This document shows positions 6,153 through 13,677 of a stretch of 22,766 nucleotides of DNA, one piece after another. The stretch is taken from contig JACRCS010000655.1 in NCBI GenBank assembly GCA_016218905.1, forward strand, positions 1 to 22,766, written 5' to 3'. A model generated the notes under the pieces. The model made no database searches, had not been told where the DNA came from, and was given only the letters and a program-made list of their open reading frames with translations. The stretch's first letter is position 1; each line of letters opens with the position of its first letter. Source of the stretch: Deltaproteobacteria bacterium (lineage in GTDB: Bacteria > Desulfobacterota_C > Deferrisomatia > Deferrisomatales > JACRMM01). A program made the position numbers and the translations under genes.

Positions 6153-7514
6153 GTGGCAAAGCCGAAGAGCGTCTTCGAGTGTCAGGCGTGCGGGGCCAAG
6201 GCCCCGAGGTGGCTCGGCCGCTGCCCGGAGTGCGGGGGCTGGAACACGCTCGTCGAGACGAGGCTGGAGAGCGCGGCGGGGACGGTGGCGGAGAAGCGCT
6301 TCACCGGCCTCGTCTCTTCCGGAAAGCCCATCCCGCTCGGGCAGATCGAAGGGGGAACGGAGATCCGCACCCCTTCCGGCATCCCCGAGCTCGACCGCGT
6401 GCTGGGCGGCGGGATCGTCTCCGGGTCGGCGGTCCTCATCGGCGGGGAGCCCGGGATCGGCAAGTCGACGCTCCTCCTGCAGCTCGTCCGCCAGCTCGCG
6501 GCCAAGGGGCATCCCCTCCTCTACGTCTCCGGGGAAGAGTCGCCGGGGCAGATCCGCATGCGGGCGGACCGGCTGGGGGGCTGCACGGATCAGGTCCTGG
6601 TGCTCTCCGAGACGGACGTCACGAAGGTGCTCGAGGTGCTCGAGAGGACCCCGCCGGCGGCCGTCGTCATCGACAGCGTCCAGACGCTTTTCCACCCTGA
6701 GATCGGGAGCGCTCCCGGGACGGTGAGCCAGGTGCGGGAGGTGTCGGGCCGGCTGGTCGCGTGGGCGAAGACCCGCAACGTCCCGATCTTCCTCGTCGGA
6801 CACGTGACCCGGGACGGGACGCTGGGGGGTCCCAAGACGCTCGAGCACCTGGTCGACACGGTCTGCTACTTCGAGGGCGGGAGCGGCCACACCTACCGGC
6901 TCCTCCGGGCCGTCAAGAACCGCTTCGGCTCCACGAACGAGGTAGGCGTCTTCGAGATGGGGGAGGCGGGCCTCACGGGCATCGCCAACGCCTCCGCCCT
7001 CTTCCTCTCCGAGCGGCCGAAGGACGCGCCCGGTTCGGCTATCGTGCCCTGTCTGGAAGGCACGCGGACGCTCCTCGTCGAGGTCCAGGCCCTCGCCTCG
7101 CCGGCCGCCTTCGCCGCCCCGCAACGCACGACCGCGGGCGTGGAACGGAACCGGGTGCAGATCCTGGCGGCGTTGCTCCAGAAGCGGCTGGGGCTCCCCG
7201 TCCAGGAGAACGACCTCTTCGTCAACGTCGCCGGAGGGATGAAGACCTCCGAGCCCGCGGTAGACCTCGGGATCGTGGCCGCCATGATCTCCGCCCTCCG
7301 GGACCGCCCCCTCCCCCAGGACGCGGTCTTCTTCGGAGAGGTAGGCCTCGCGGGCGAGGTGAGGAGCGTCTCCCGCCCGGAAGCGAGGCTCTCGGAAGCG
7401 CAGGAGATGGGCTTCCGGCAGGCCTACGTCCCCGCCTCCACCGCGAAGAACGCCCGGTCCGGCAGCATGACGCTCAGGCCGGTCGAGAGCGTGGGGGATC
7501 TCATTCCCACCTGA
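6153..7514 (+). CDS. radA: DNA repair protein RadA
   Basis: RadA (Sms) is a RecA-like, DnaB-like ATPase that helps branch migration during recombinational repair. The 453-residue product has full family length and order: an N-terminal zinc finger with C10, C13, C24, C27; Walker A GGEPGIGKST (97-106); Walker B 'AAVVIDSVQTL'; the RadA-specific KNRFG motif in 'AVKNRFGSTNEVGVFEM'; and a Lon-like C-terminal domain ('GGMKTSEPAVDLGIVAAMIS', 'VFFGEVGLAGEVR'). The start is GTG 6153 with GGAAGGG just upstream. The gene stands alone. The 284-base space to the divergent kinase gene (5869-6152) has no recognised element except a CGTTCG/CGAACG inverted pair near 5971-5993. Confidence 0.96.
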   Translation: MAKPKSVFECQACGAKAPRWLGRCPECGGWNTLVETRLESAAGTVAEKRFTGLVSSGKPIPLGQIEGGTEIRTPSGIPELDRVLGGGIVSGSAVLIGGEPGIGKSTLLLQLVRQLAAKGHPLLYVSGEESPGQIRMRADRLGGCTDQVLVLSETDVTKVLEVLERTPPAAVVIDSVQTLFHPEIGSAPGTVSQVREVSGRLVAWAKTRNVPIFLVGHVTRDGTLGGPKTLEHLVDTVCYFEGGSGHTYRLLRAVKNRFGSTNEVGVFEMGEAGLTGIANASALFLSERPKDAPGSAIVPCLEGTRTLLVEVQALASPAAFAAPQRTTAGVERNRVQILAALLQKRLGLPVQENDLFVNVAGGMKTSEPAVDLGIVAAMISALRDRPLPQDAVFFGEVGLAGEVRSVSRPEARLSEAQEMGFRQAYVPASTAKNARSGSMTLRPVESVGDLIPT

Positions 7515-7643
7515 GCGGGGGAGTTCGCCGGATCGGCACAGGGCATCGAAGCGTCCCGCCGGGGACTCGGAGACGTCCAACCCCGCCATATCGGGGCCAT
7601 CGCCTCTCGACGAGCCACGGCCGAGGCCGAGCAGGCAAGGTGC

Positions 7644-7997
7644 TCACCTCCTGGAGGGAGCCGCCGTCGGACCCGTGAGCGAGGGGCGTCTCACCCTCCT
7701 CGGCCGTTTTCCGAGGGGGGAGCCCTCAGGGCGCGGCGCTCGGCGCGTTCGGAGCAGGGCGGTGCCGCGTGAAGACCGAACCCGAACGACTCTCTCCCCT
7801 CTCGCCGGGGGCTTCTCGAGCGGGTTCACCGCCACCACGTGCCCCGAGCCCTCCCACACATCCAGGTCACAGCGACCGGTGCTGCACGCCACGTGGGGTC
7901 CGAGGTGCCCCTCGGGAAGCGTGCAGATGTACAAGTTGGAGCTCTCGGCAGCGCAGTTGCCGTTCCGGTGGAAACATCGACCCCTGCATACGGACAT
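7644..7997 (-). CDS. Small Cys/His-rich protein, likely zinc-binding
   Basis: This is a 117-residue predicted protein with a very good ribosome binding site (AAGGAGG) before ATG 7997. The first 48 residues hold six cysteines (C4, C8, C15, C25, C38, C43) and H10, H31, H35, including 'CTLPEGHLGPHVAC'. The 'C.LP.GH.GPH' wording recalls short zinc-binding modules seen in many small bacterial proteins. From about residue 60 the sequence is Arg/Pro/Ser-rich, so the functional part is probably the N-terminal half. No signal peptide or membrane segment is seen. The family was not named with certainty, and no catalytic role is inferred. Confidence 0.55.
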   Translation of the reverse strand: MSVCRGRCFHRNGNCAAESSNLYICTLPEGHLGPHVACSTGRCDLDVWEGSGHVVAVNPLEKPPARGERVVRVRSSRGTALLRTRRAPRPEGSPLGKRPRRVRRPSLTGPTAAPSRR

Positions 7998-8468
7998 ATC
8001 GCCTCCTTCCGTTCCCCCGCGACTCGACGGGTCCGGAGCAACTCTCGTGCCGCCCCTCCTCCGTGCCGCCGCGTGCTTCGAAACCCGAGCGGAGAGAACG
8101 CGCGGGATCAGGCGGCGCCCGGAGTCTTCTGTTCGAGCCTCCGCCCCGGTGCGAAGAGCGGGAGCTCCTGCGCCCCGACCGCCGCCCCTCTTTGGTCGTC
8201 GAGGTGCGACAGGATCCCCGAGGGAGTGCCTGAAAAGGGGTCATCTAGGAGTTCAAGGCTGACATTCGACGCGCTCCGCCGGCCGCGGCCCTGTTGTCAT
8301 CGGTGAGCGACTCTTCCGGGCCGGCCCGTCGCCGGGCGGCCGCTTCAAATCCGTCGCCGGACAGATGCGGTAGGGAGTCAGGCCCCTCACGAGCCCTCGC
8401 GCGTGGGACGTGAGAAGGACGGGCACGGAGCCGGCGGTTGCCGGTGAGAGGTCCTTCGCTTCGACGCG
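7998..8468. other. Long intergenic stretch, nothing recognised
   Basis: There is no convincing gene over 471 bases. Frames here are Arg/Ser/Pro-rich with no ribosome binding site. The only structure seen is a GC-rich self-complementary patch near 8318-8342. The segment includes the upstream region of the Cys/His-rich gene and the downstream region of the Phe/Asp/Glu-rich gene, both on the minus strand. Confidence 0.45.
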
Positions 8469-8813
8469 TCAGTCGTCGTCGAAGAAGTCGAAGTCCCGGA
8501 AGAGGGGTTCGAAAAAGAAGACCCTCGGGGCGATTTCCGGCTCGAACACGAGGCCCTCCGGGCCGAGCTCCCCGTCGAAGAAGAACTCCCTCCGAGCCGC
8601 CTCCCGGTTGAAGAACCGCGGCGCGAGCTCGCTGAGCGGGCCGTCCAACCCCTCGATCTCCAGCTCGAACTCTCTCAGCCCCTCCACCTCGAACTGCCTC
8701 AGCACCTCCAACTCGTCCTCGAAGTCATCCTTGCCCGAACCGAAGCTCGCGGTGGGGAGAGCGACCAGAGCGGCCAATGCCGCCATCAAAGTCACCTTGC
8801 CTATGGTCTTCAT
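8469..8813 (-). CDS. Secreted acidic, phenylalanine-rich protein of unknown function
   Basis: This 114-residue protein starts MKTIGKVTLMAALAALVALP, a clear Sec signal peptide with likely cleavage around residues 23-26. The mature chain is dominated by Phe, Glu, Asp and Leu, with FFF at 77-79 and 99-101 and a C-terminus of DFDFFDDD. The ATG is preceded by GGGAGG. There is no cysteine and no recognised domain. The repeated 'REFFFDGEL' and 'PRVFFFEPL' type units suggest an internal repeat. It may be a periplasmic or surface protein that binds cations or partners through acidic-aromatic patches (inference). The signal peptide, ribosome binding site and strongly biased composition make a real gene likely. 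Confidence 0.62.
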   Translation of the reverse strand: MKTIGKVTLMAALAALVALPTASFGSGKDDFEDELEVLRQFEVEGLREFELEIEGLDGPLSELAPRFFNREAARREFFFDGELGPEGLVFEPEIAPRVFFFEPLFRDFDFFDDD

Positions 8814-9071
8814 GGCTTGCCTCCCGACCCGCCGACTCTACGACCTCGGGGCTCTTCCGTGAAGATGGGCACGACTGGGGAGGGCGGCCAGGGGCCGCGG
8901 ACGTGTGCCGACTGCCTCGACGCTGAAGGGGAGCTCACCGGAAATCTCGAAAAGACCCGGCTCCCTTGAGCGTTGCCGCCCGCCTCCGGACCGGTTCCTC
9001 GCGCCGGCGCCGCCTGTCGCCCGTTGACCAAGTCTCGACTGGGCAGCGACGGCAGGCGACAACGCCACGCC
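8814..9071. other. Intergenic region before the toxin-antitoxin pair
   Basis: This separates the divergent secreted-protein gene (minus) and the toxin-antitoxin operon (plus). Apart from the minus-strand ribosome binding site at its left edge, nothing protein-like or clearly structured is seen. Confidence 0.4.
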
Positions 9072-9100
9072 TTGACTCCGGGAGGGCCGCGGGCGATAGT
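9072..9100 (+). promoter_or_regulatory. Sigma70-like promoter of the toxin-antitoxin operon
   Basis: TTGACT (9072-9077) and GATAGT (9095-9100) are separated by exactly 17 bases, close to the sigma70 consensus. The expected start of transcription is about 28 bases before the antitoxin ATG, leaving room for AAGGAGA. Operons of this type usually repress this promoter through the antitoxin; no operator repeat was identified. Confidence 0.55.
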
Positions 9101-9134
9101 GGCTCTGGCTGGATAGACCCTCAAGGAGAAATCC

Positions 9135-9341
9135 ATGAACACCGCCGACGAGATCCGGGCCCGTGTCGAACAGTTGAGCGAGGAGCGGCAGGCCGAGGTG
9201 CTCGACTTCGTGGAATACCTCGCCGCGAGAGAGGCAGAAGAGGATCGCGAGGACCTGGCGGCGATCGAGGAGCAAAGGGACGCGCCGACCCGGCCCCTGG
9301 AGGCCGTCGTCGAAGACTTCAAGGCCCGTGGCCTCCTCTAG
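9135..9341 (+). CDS. DUF2281-like antitoxin
   Basis: This 68-residue acidic protein starts MNTADEIRARVEQLSEERQA and continues 'EVLDFVEYLAAREAEED', ending 'VVEDFKARGLL'. The pattern 'I...V..L.E.....VLDF.EYL' is typical of DUF2281-type antitoxins that pair with RelE/ParE toxins. The N-terminal helices would give dimerisation and DNA binding, and the acidic middle would wrap the toxin. AAGGAGA lies seven bases before the ATG. It overlaps the toxin gene by 14 bases, giving coupled translation. Confidence 0.75.
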   Translation: MNTADEIRARVEQLSEERQAEVLDFVEYLAAREAEEDREDLAAIEEQRDAPTRPLEAVVEDFKARGLL

Positions 9342-9600
9342 CCGGTACCGGGTTGAGCTCACTGCGCGCGCCGAGCGCGACCTGGAACAGATCGGCGACG
9401 CCAAAGAGCGCGCCCGCCTTCTTTCCCGCCTCGCGGGGCTCTGCGCCGACCCGCGGCCGCCCGGCAGCGTGAAGCTGTCCGGAACCCCAGAAGCTTACCG
9501 CATCCGTCAAGGAAACTACCGCATCGTGTACCACATTCGTGACGCCGTGCGCGTCGTCGCCGTCGTCCGCATCGGGCACCGCCGCGAGGTCTACCGGTAA
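9328..9600 (+). CDS. RelE/ParE-family toxin
   Basis: This 90-residue basic protein starts at GTG 9328 inside the antitoxin gene. It has the RelE/ParE-fold signature: 'YRVELTARAERDLEQI' (strand plus helix), a middle helix, 'DPRPPGSVKLSGTPEAYRIR', then 'GNYRIVYHIRDAVRVVAVVR' and the C-terminal 'IGHRREVYR'. The conserved C-terminal Arg residues and Tyr fit a ribosome-dependent mRNA endonuclease of the RelE type, although gyrase-targeting ParE members share the fold. Target therefore remains open. The overlap with a DUF2281-like antitoxin supports a type II module. Confidence 0.85.
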   Translation: MASSSRYRVELTARAERDLEQIGDAKERARLLSRLAGLCADPRPPGSVKLSGTPEAYRIRQGNYRIVYHIRDAVRVVAVVRIGHRREVYR

Positions 9601-9608
9601 GCGGAGGC

Positions 9609-9620
9609 CCTCACGTGAGG
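9609..9620. repeat. 12-bp perfect palindrome between convergent genes
   Basis: CCTCACGTGAGG lies in the 24-base space between the toxin stop and the gltL stop. It has no loop or T-tract, so it is a weak terminator candidate at best. Confidence 0.3.
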
Positions 9621-9624
9621 TCGC

Positions 9625-10359
9625 CTAGTGCTGAAGGATCTTCGAGAGGAAGAGCTGCGCCCGGTCGGAGCGCGGGCTGCCGAAGAACTCCTGCTTCGTG
9701 GCGTCCTCGACGATCGCCCCCTGGTCCATGAAGATCACCCGGTGGGCGACCTTCCGGGCGAAACCCATCTCGTGGGTGACGACCATCATCGTCATCCCTT
9801 CCCGGGCGAGCTCCACCCAGACGTCGAGCACCTCGTTGATCATCTCCGGATCGAGCGCGGAGGTGGGCTCGTCGAAGAGCATGCAGATGGGGTCCATCGC
9901 GAGCGCCCGGGCGATCGCCACCCGCTGCTGCTGGCCCCCCGAGAGCTGGCCCGGGAACTTGTGGGCGAGGAGCTTCAGCCCCACCCGGTCGAGGAGCTTC
10001 AGGCTCTTCTCGAGGGCCTCGTCCCTGCTCCGGCCGAGGACCTTCACCTGTGCCATGGTCAGGTTCTCGGTGACCTTCATGTGGGGGAAGAGCTCGAAGT
10101 GCTGGAACACCATGCCGACCCGGGCGCGGAGCTTCGGCAGGTCCGTCTTCGGGTGCCCGACCGCGGTCCCATCCACCGTGATCTCGCCCTTCTGGAAGGG
10201 CTCGAGGGCGTTGACGCACTTGATGAGCGTCGACTTGCCGGAGCCCGAAGGCCCGCAGACCACGACGACCTCGCCCTTGTCGACCTTCGTCGAACACTCG
10301 GTGAGGACCTGAAAGTCGCCGTACCACTTGCTGACGCTCTTGAGCTCGATCATGGCCAT
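9625..10359 (-). CDS. gltL: Glutamate/aspartate ABC transporter ATP-binding subunit
   Basis: This is the ATPase of a polar amino acid importer. The 244 residues carry Walker [10 protein letters not shown] (36-44), Q-loop '[16 protein letters not shown]', signature [16 protein letters not shown], Walker B '[16 protein letters not shown]' and the switch His in '[11 protein letters not shown]'. This is close to GltL/GlnQ, and the linked gltIJK genes point to GltL. It is the last gene of the minus-strand gltIJKL cluster. ATG 10359 has GGAG upstream; ATG 10353, two codons in, is an alternative. The 91 bases between it and gltK carry no clear element. Confidence 0.93.
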   Translation of the reverse strand: MAMIELKSVSKWYGDFQVLTECSTKVDKGEVVVVCGPSGSGKSTLIKCVNALEPFQKGEITVDGTAVGHPKTDLPKLRARVGMVFQHFELFPHMKVTENLTMAQVKVLGRSRDEALEKSLKLLDRVGLKLLAHKFPGQLSGGQQQRVAIARALAMDPICMLFDEPTSALDPEMINEVLDVWVELAREGMTMMVVTHEMGFARKVAHRVIFMDQGAIVEDATKQEFFGSPRSDRAQLFLSKILQH

Positions 10360-10450
10360 GGGGGCTCCGTTGTGTGCCGGGCTGCCGGGTCGCTCCGGGG
10401 CGCCTCGCGCTCGCCTCCGGTGTTCTAGCCGTCCGACGTTCCCGCCGTCC

Positions 10451-11116
10451 TCACGTGGCGATCGCCATCCGCTGCTGGAGCCTCTTGACGAGCTGCGAGA
10501 GGCCGAAGCAGATCGCGAAGTAGATGACCGCCGAGAAGAGGTACATCTCGACGGGCCGATTGTAGTTCTTGCCCGCGATCTCCGCAGCTTTCAGCAGGTC
10601 CTTGGCCCCGATCGCGTAGACGAGGGAGGTGTCCTGGAACAGGATGATCGTCTGCGTGAGCAGGACCGGCAGCATGTTTCGGAAGGCCTGGGGCAGGACG
10701 ATCCGGCCCATCATCTGCCAATAGCTCAGACCCAGGGCGTAGCCGGCCCACTGCTGGCCGCGCGGCACGCTCTGGATCCCGGCGCGCATGATCTCGCCGA
10801 AGTACGCCGCCTCGAAGGCCGTGAAGGTGAAGAGCGCGGAGTTTTCGGCCCCGATCGGGCGCCCGGTGATGAGCGGCAGGACGAGAAAGAACCAGAGGAT
10901 CATCATCACGAGGGGGATCGAGCGCATGAGGTTGATGTACCAGGTCGCCGCGGCCGCGAGGAGCCCCCGGTCCGAGAGGCGCGCCAGGGCGAGGAGGGTA
11001 CCGAGGATCGTGCCGCCGATCATCGAGATGATCGTCAGCTTGAGGCTGTAGAGCAGCCCGGTCCAGAGGTAGGGGAGGCTGGGGACGAGGACGCTGAAGT
11101 CGAAGTCGCTGAACAT
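10451..11116 (-). CDS. gltK: Glutamate/aspartate ABC transporter permease GltK
   Basis: This is a HisM-family permease of 221 residues. It has several membrane segments and the EAA loop '[20 protein letters not shown]' followed by '[19 protein letters not shown]', which contacts the ATPase. '[20 protein letters not shown]' and '[20 protein letters not shown]' are typical of GltK. GGAGG precedes the start at suitable distance. It follows gltJ by 13 bases, consistent with one transcript. Confidence 0.92.
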   Translation of the reverse strand: MFSDFDFSVLVPSLPYLWTGLLYSLKLTIISMIGGTILGTLLALARLSDRGLLAAAATWYINLMRSIPLVMMILWFFLVLPLITGRPIGAENSALFTFTAFEAAYFGEIMRAGIQSVPRGQQWAGYALGLSYWQMMGRIVLPQAFRNMLPVLLTQTIILFQDTSLVYAIGAKDLLKAAEIAGKNYNRPVEMYLFSAVIYFAICFGLSQLVKRLQQRMAIAT

Positions 11117-11129
11117 CCCCGAACGCCTC

Positions 11130-11867
11130 CTAGCGCGCCGTGCCGATGTAGCCGGGAACCCGGGTGCGCTTCTCGATGACGGCCATGACCCGGTTGGCGA
11201 CGAAGGCGCAGACGAAGTAGAGGAGCGTCACCGCGAGGAACGTCTCGATCCCCTGTTCGGAGTCCTCCTGCATCTGGCGGGCCTGGAAGGTGAGCTCCAG
11301 CACCCCGATCGCGAACGCCACGGAGGAGTTCTTGAAGACGTTCATGAACTCCGACGTGAGCGGCGGGATGATGATCCGAAACGCCATGGGGAGCAGAACG
11401 TGGCGGTACGTCTGGGGCAGCGTGAGCCCCATCGCGAGGCCGGCCGAGCGCTGGCCCCTCGAGAGGCTCCCGATCCCCGCCTTCACCTGCTCCGCGATCC
11501 GGGCCGACGTGAAGAGGCCGAGGCAGATCGTCGCCGTCAGGAACTCGGCGTAGGGCATGTCCTGCTTCACCCAGCGGGAGAGATCCTTCGGGAGCAGTTC
11601 GGGCACGACGAAGAACCAGAGGAACATCTGAACGAGCAGGGGGACGTTTCGGAAGAGCTCGACCCAGGTGTCTCCGAGGCGGGCCAGCCACCGGTTGGGG
11701 GCGGTGCGGATCAACCCTGCCGTGACGCCCACGAGGAGCGCGATGACCCAGGCGCTCAGCGAGAGCGCCACCGTCCAGCCGAGCCCCCGCATGAGCCAGT
11801 AGAGGTAGGTCTCGTCGCCGTTCTTGATCAGCTCGAGGTAGATGCCCCAGTTCCAGTGGTAGTTCAT
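11130..11867 (-). CDS. gltJ: Glutamate/aspartate ABC transporter permease GltJ
   Basis: This 245-residue HisM-family permease begins MNYHWNWGIYLELIKNGDET, matching the characteristic 'NWGI' start of GltJ. It contains 'GDTWVELFRNVPLLVQMFLW', 'VVPELLPKDL' and the EAA loop 'QVKAGIGSLSRGQRSAGLAM'. The C-terminus 'RVPGYIGTAR' also fits the family. It pairs with GltK to form the membrane pore. A 61-base space separates it from the binding-protein gene upstream, and that space is almost wholly a long palindrome. Confidence 0.94.
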   Translation of the reverse strand: MNYHWNWGIYLELIKNGDETYLYWLMRGLGWTVALSLSAWVIALLVGVTAGLIRTAPNRWLARLGDTWVELFRNVPLLVQMFLWFFVVPELLPKDLSRWVKQDMPYAEFLTATICLGLFTSARIAEQVKAGIGSLSRGQRSAGLAMGLTLPQTYRHVLLPMAFRIIIPPLTSEFMNVFKNSSVAFAIGVLELTFQARQMQEDSEQGIETFLAVTLLYFVCAFVANRVMAVIEKRTRVPGYIGTAR

Positions 11868-11885
11868 CGAGGCTCCGGGAGAGTC

Positions 11886-11929
11886 ATCAGTGATCAGTGG
11901 TCAGTGATCACTGACGACTGATCACTGAT
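11886..11929. repeat. 44-nt near-perfect palindrome between gltI and gltJ
   Basis: The sequence is built from repeats of ATCAGTG and its complement. Bases 11886-11907 pair with 11908-11929, with a single mismatch (11899 against 11916). The outer arms are ATCAGTGATCAGT and ACTGATCACTGAT; the inner part is a 16-bp palindrome. It touches the gltI stop codon. In mRNA it would form a stem just behind the binding-protein gene, a position where such stems often protect the upstream message in other transporters (family knowledge; function here is inferred). Confidence 0.8.
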
Positions 11930-12843
11930 TACTTCTTGTTGAACGCTTCCGCCGGCTGATCGTTGGGGTTCTTCAGGACCTGCTTCAGCGTCTCGCTCAT
12001 GGCGAAGTTCATGTTCACGCCCTTCGGCGGGATGGGGGACATGAACCACTTCTTGTAAAGCCTCTCGAGCTCGCCGCTCTTGATCATCGCGTTGACGGTG
12101 TCGTCGCCGACCTTCTTGAAGGCCGCGTCGTCCTTGCGCACCATGACCGCTATGGGCTCGATGTTCAGCACCTCGCCGACGATCGCGTACTCGCCCGGGT
12201 TCTTCGCGCTCGCGATGAGCCCCGCCAGGAGGTTGTCGTCCATGACGAAGGCGACCGCGCGATCGGTCTCCAGGAGCAGGAAGGAGTCCGCGTGGTCCTT
12301 CCCGTAGACCTCCTTGAAATCGATGTGCTTGCCCTTCTCGTGCGCGCGCATGAGCTGGACGGACGTCGTCCCCGTGGTCGTGGCCACCGGTTTTCCGCCG
12401 AGCTGGGAGAGGCTCGTGATCCCCGAGTTCTTCTTCACGGCCATCCGCACGTTCGTGATGTAGGTCGTGTTGACGAAGGAGACCTGCTTCTGGCGGGCTT
12501 CGTTGTTGGTGGTGGAGCCGCACTCCAGGTCGACCGTCCCGTTCGTGACCAGGGGGATGCGGTTCTGGGAGGTGACCGCCTGGTGCTCGACCTTCAGGTT
12601 GGGCATCTTGAGCTGCGTCTTCACGGCGTCGACGATCTTGTTGCAGACGTCGATGTGGTAGCCGATGGGCTGCTGTCTGTCGTCGAGGTAGGAGAGCGGG
12701 AAGGAGGACTCCCGGATGCCCATGACGATCTTGCCGGTCTCCTTGACCTTCTTGAGGGTGCCCGTCAACTCCTCCGCAGCGAGGGCCGGGGCCGCCAGGA
12801 ACGCGCTGGCGATGAGTGCGGCGAGGATCCGTCGTCCAGTCAT
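11929..12843 (-). CDS. gltI: Glutamate/aspartate periplasmic binding protein
   Basis: This 304-residue solute-binding protein has a Sec signal peptide (MTGRRILAALIASAFLAAPA; cleavage after ALA at residue 22). The mature part matches GltI: 'GKIVMGIRESSFPLSYLDD', 'TSQNRIPLVTNGTVDLECGS' followed by TTNNEARQKQ, 'GTTSVQLMRAHE', 'AVAFVMDDNLLAG' and 'MSPIPPKGVNMNFAMSE'. It captures glutamate/aspartate in the periplasm for GltJKL. ATG 12843 is chosen because GAGGAGGAGAGATC lies directly upstream. It is first in the operon and follows a good promoter at 12943-12971. Confidence 0.95.
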   Translation of the reverse strand: MTGRRILAALIASAFLAAPALAAEELTGTLKKVKETGKIVMGIRESSFPLSYLDDRQQPIGYHIDVCNKIVDAVKTQLKMPNLKVEHQAVTSQNRIPLVTNGTVDLECGSTTNNEARQKQVSFVNTTYITNVRMAVKKNSGITSLSQLGGKPVATTTGTTSVQLMRAHEKGKHIDFKEVYGKDHADSFLLLETDRAVAFVMDDNLLAGLIASAKNPGEYAIVGEVLNIEPIAVMVRKDDAAFKKVGDDTVNAMIKSGELERLYKKWFMSPIPPKGVNMNFAMSETLKQVLKNPNDQPAEAFNKK

Positions 12844-12942
12844 GATCTCTCCTCCTCTCGAGTGATCGGCGAACCCGCCTCCCTTGCCGGAAGGCGAACC
12901 GACCCGCCGAACGATGCTCCCGTTTCCTATGGCGAAAACTGT

Positions 12943-12971
12943 TTGTAACACGCCGAAATCGCTAGCGTCAA
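12943..12971 (-). promoter_or_regulatory. Sigma70-like promoter of gltIJKL
   Basis: On the minus strand TTGACG (12971-12966) and TTACAA (12948-12943) are 17 bases apart. They sit about 100 bases before the gltI ATG, in otherwise non-coding sequence. This suggests that the glt operon is transcribed separately from korDABC upstream, with a leader of about 90 bases. Confidence 0.5.
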
Positions 12972-13053
12972 CGCGGCGCAGTCGGAGAGTGGACGGTGTG
13001 GACGATATGGGCGAAGTGGACGGTGGAGCCCGGGTGGGCGGGACGCCCTCCGG

Positions 13054-13623
13054 TCACTCCTCGCCGATCACCTCCTCGGCGTTCCCCCGGGCGCGGGCCT
13101 CGCGCCCGGCGGCGAGGCCGAGCTCCAGGGCCTTGCGATTCGCCTCCTCCGTGCCGGGCGGGACGCGCGCCAGCACGGCAGCCGCCAGGGCGTCTGCCGA
13201 CACGACTTCCGAGGCGCCCGTGACCACGCCCAGGGCGGCGATGCTGGCGAAGACGTCCCGGCCCAGGGCGTCCCGGACCAGCCGGGTGATGGGGACCGAG
13301 AGCGCCGCCGAGGTGGGCGGAGCCGGCACCAGGTCCGAGTCGACGATCAGCAGGCCGTCGGGCTTGAGGTCGTGGAAGTAGCGGCCGCACGCCTCCTGCG
13401 TCATCGCGAGGAGGATGTCGAGCTTCTCCGCCTTGGGGTAGTGGATCGGGCCATCGCAGATGATCACGTCCGCGCGGGAGGCGCCGCCCCGGGCTTCCGG
13501 CCCGTAGCTCTGGGTCTGGGTGGCCGATAGCCCCTGGTGCAGGCCCGCGGCCTCCGCCAGGATCACCGCGGCCGTGATGAGCCCCTGGCCGCCGGACCCA
13601 GCCAGCCGGATCTCCTTACGCAA
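13054..13623 (-). CDS. korC: 2-oxoacid:ferredoxin oxidoreductase gamma subunit
   Basis: This is the gamma subunit (189 residues) of a 2-oxoacid:ferredoxin oxidoreductase. It shows the GSGGQG loop at the N-terminus ('IRLAGSGGQGLITAAVILAE'), 'TQTQSYGPEARGGASRADVI' and 'LLAMTQEAC', all typical of the family. The start appears to be TTG 13623, supported by GGGAGGTGA ahead of it; no ATG fits. It is the last gene of korDABC. The 54-base spacer to korB contains an AATTCCG-type repeat. Substrate is most likely 2-oxoglutarate, but branched 2-oxoacids cannot be excluded. Confidence 0.93.
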   Translation of the reverse strand: MRKEIRLAGSGGQGLITAAVILAEAAGLHQGLSATQTQSYGPEARGGASRADVIICDGPIHYPKAEKLDILLAMTQEACGRYFHDLKPDGLLIVDSDLVPAPPTSAALSVPITRLVRDALGRDVFASIAALGVVTGASEVVSADALAAAVLARVPPGTEEANRKALELGLAAGREARARGNAEEVIGEE

Positions 13624-13638
13624 GCGTCACCTCCCGTC

Positions 13639-13673
13639 GAAATTCCGAATTCCGAATTCGGTATTCCGAATTG
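13639..13673. repeat. AATTCCG-type short-period repeat between korB and korC
   Basis: Four near-copies of a 7-base word (AATTCCG and variants) run in the korB-korC spacer and include the perfect palindrome CCGAATTCGG (13652-13661). It is strikingly A/T-rich for this genome. It does not encode anything visible and lies inside an operon. Confidence 0.75.
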
Positions 13674-13677
13674 GGTC

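Noticed and set aside
7998..8468. tRNA-like TTCGA patch near 8128-8140
   Set aside because: No acceptor stem or anticodon arm could be paired around it.
9609..9620. CCTCACGTGAGG as a bidirectional terminator
   Set aside because: The palindrome has no loop and no T-run; I keep it only as a repeat.
11886..11929. CRISPR-like repeat
   Set aside because: It is a single palindrome made of short words with no unique spacers. The other two repeat tracts likewise lack spacer-repeat structure.
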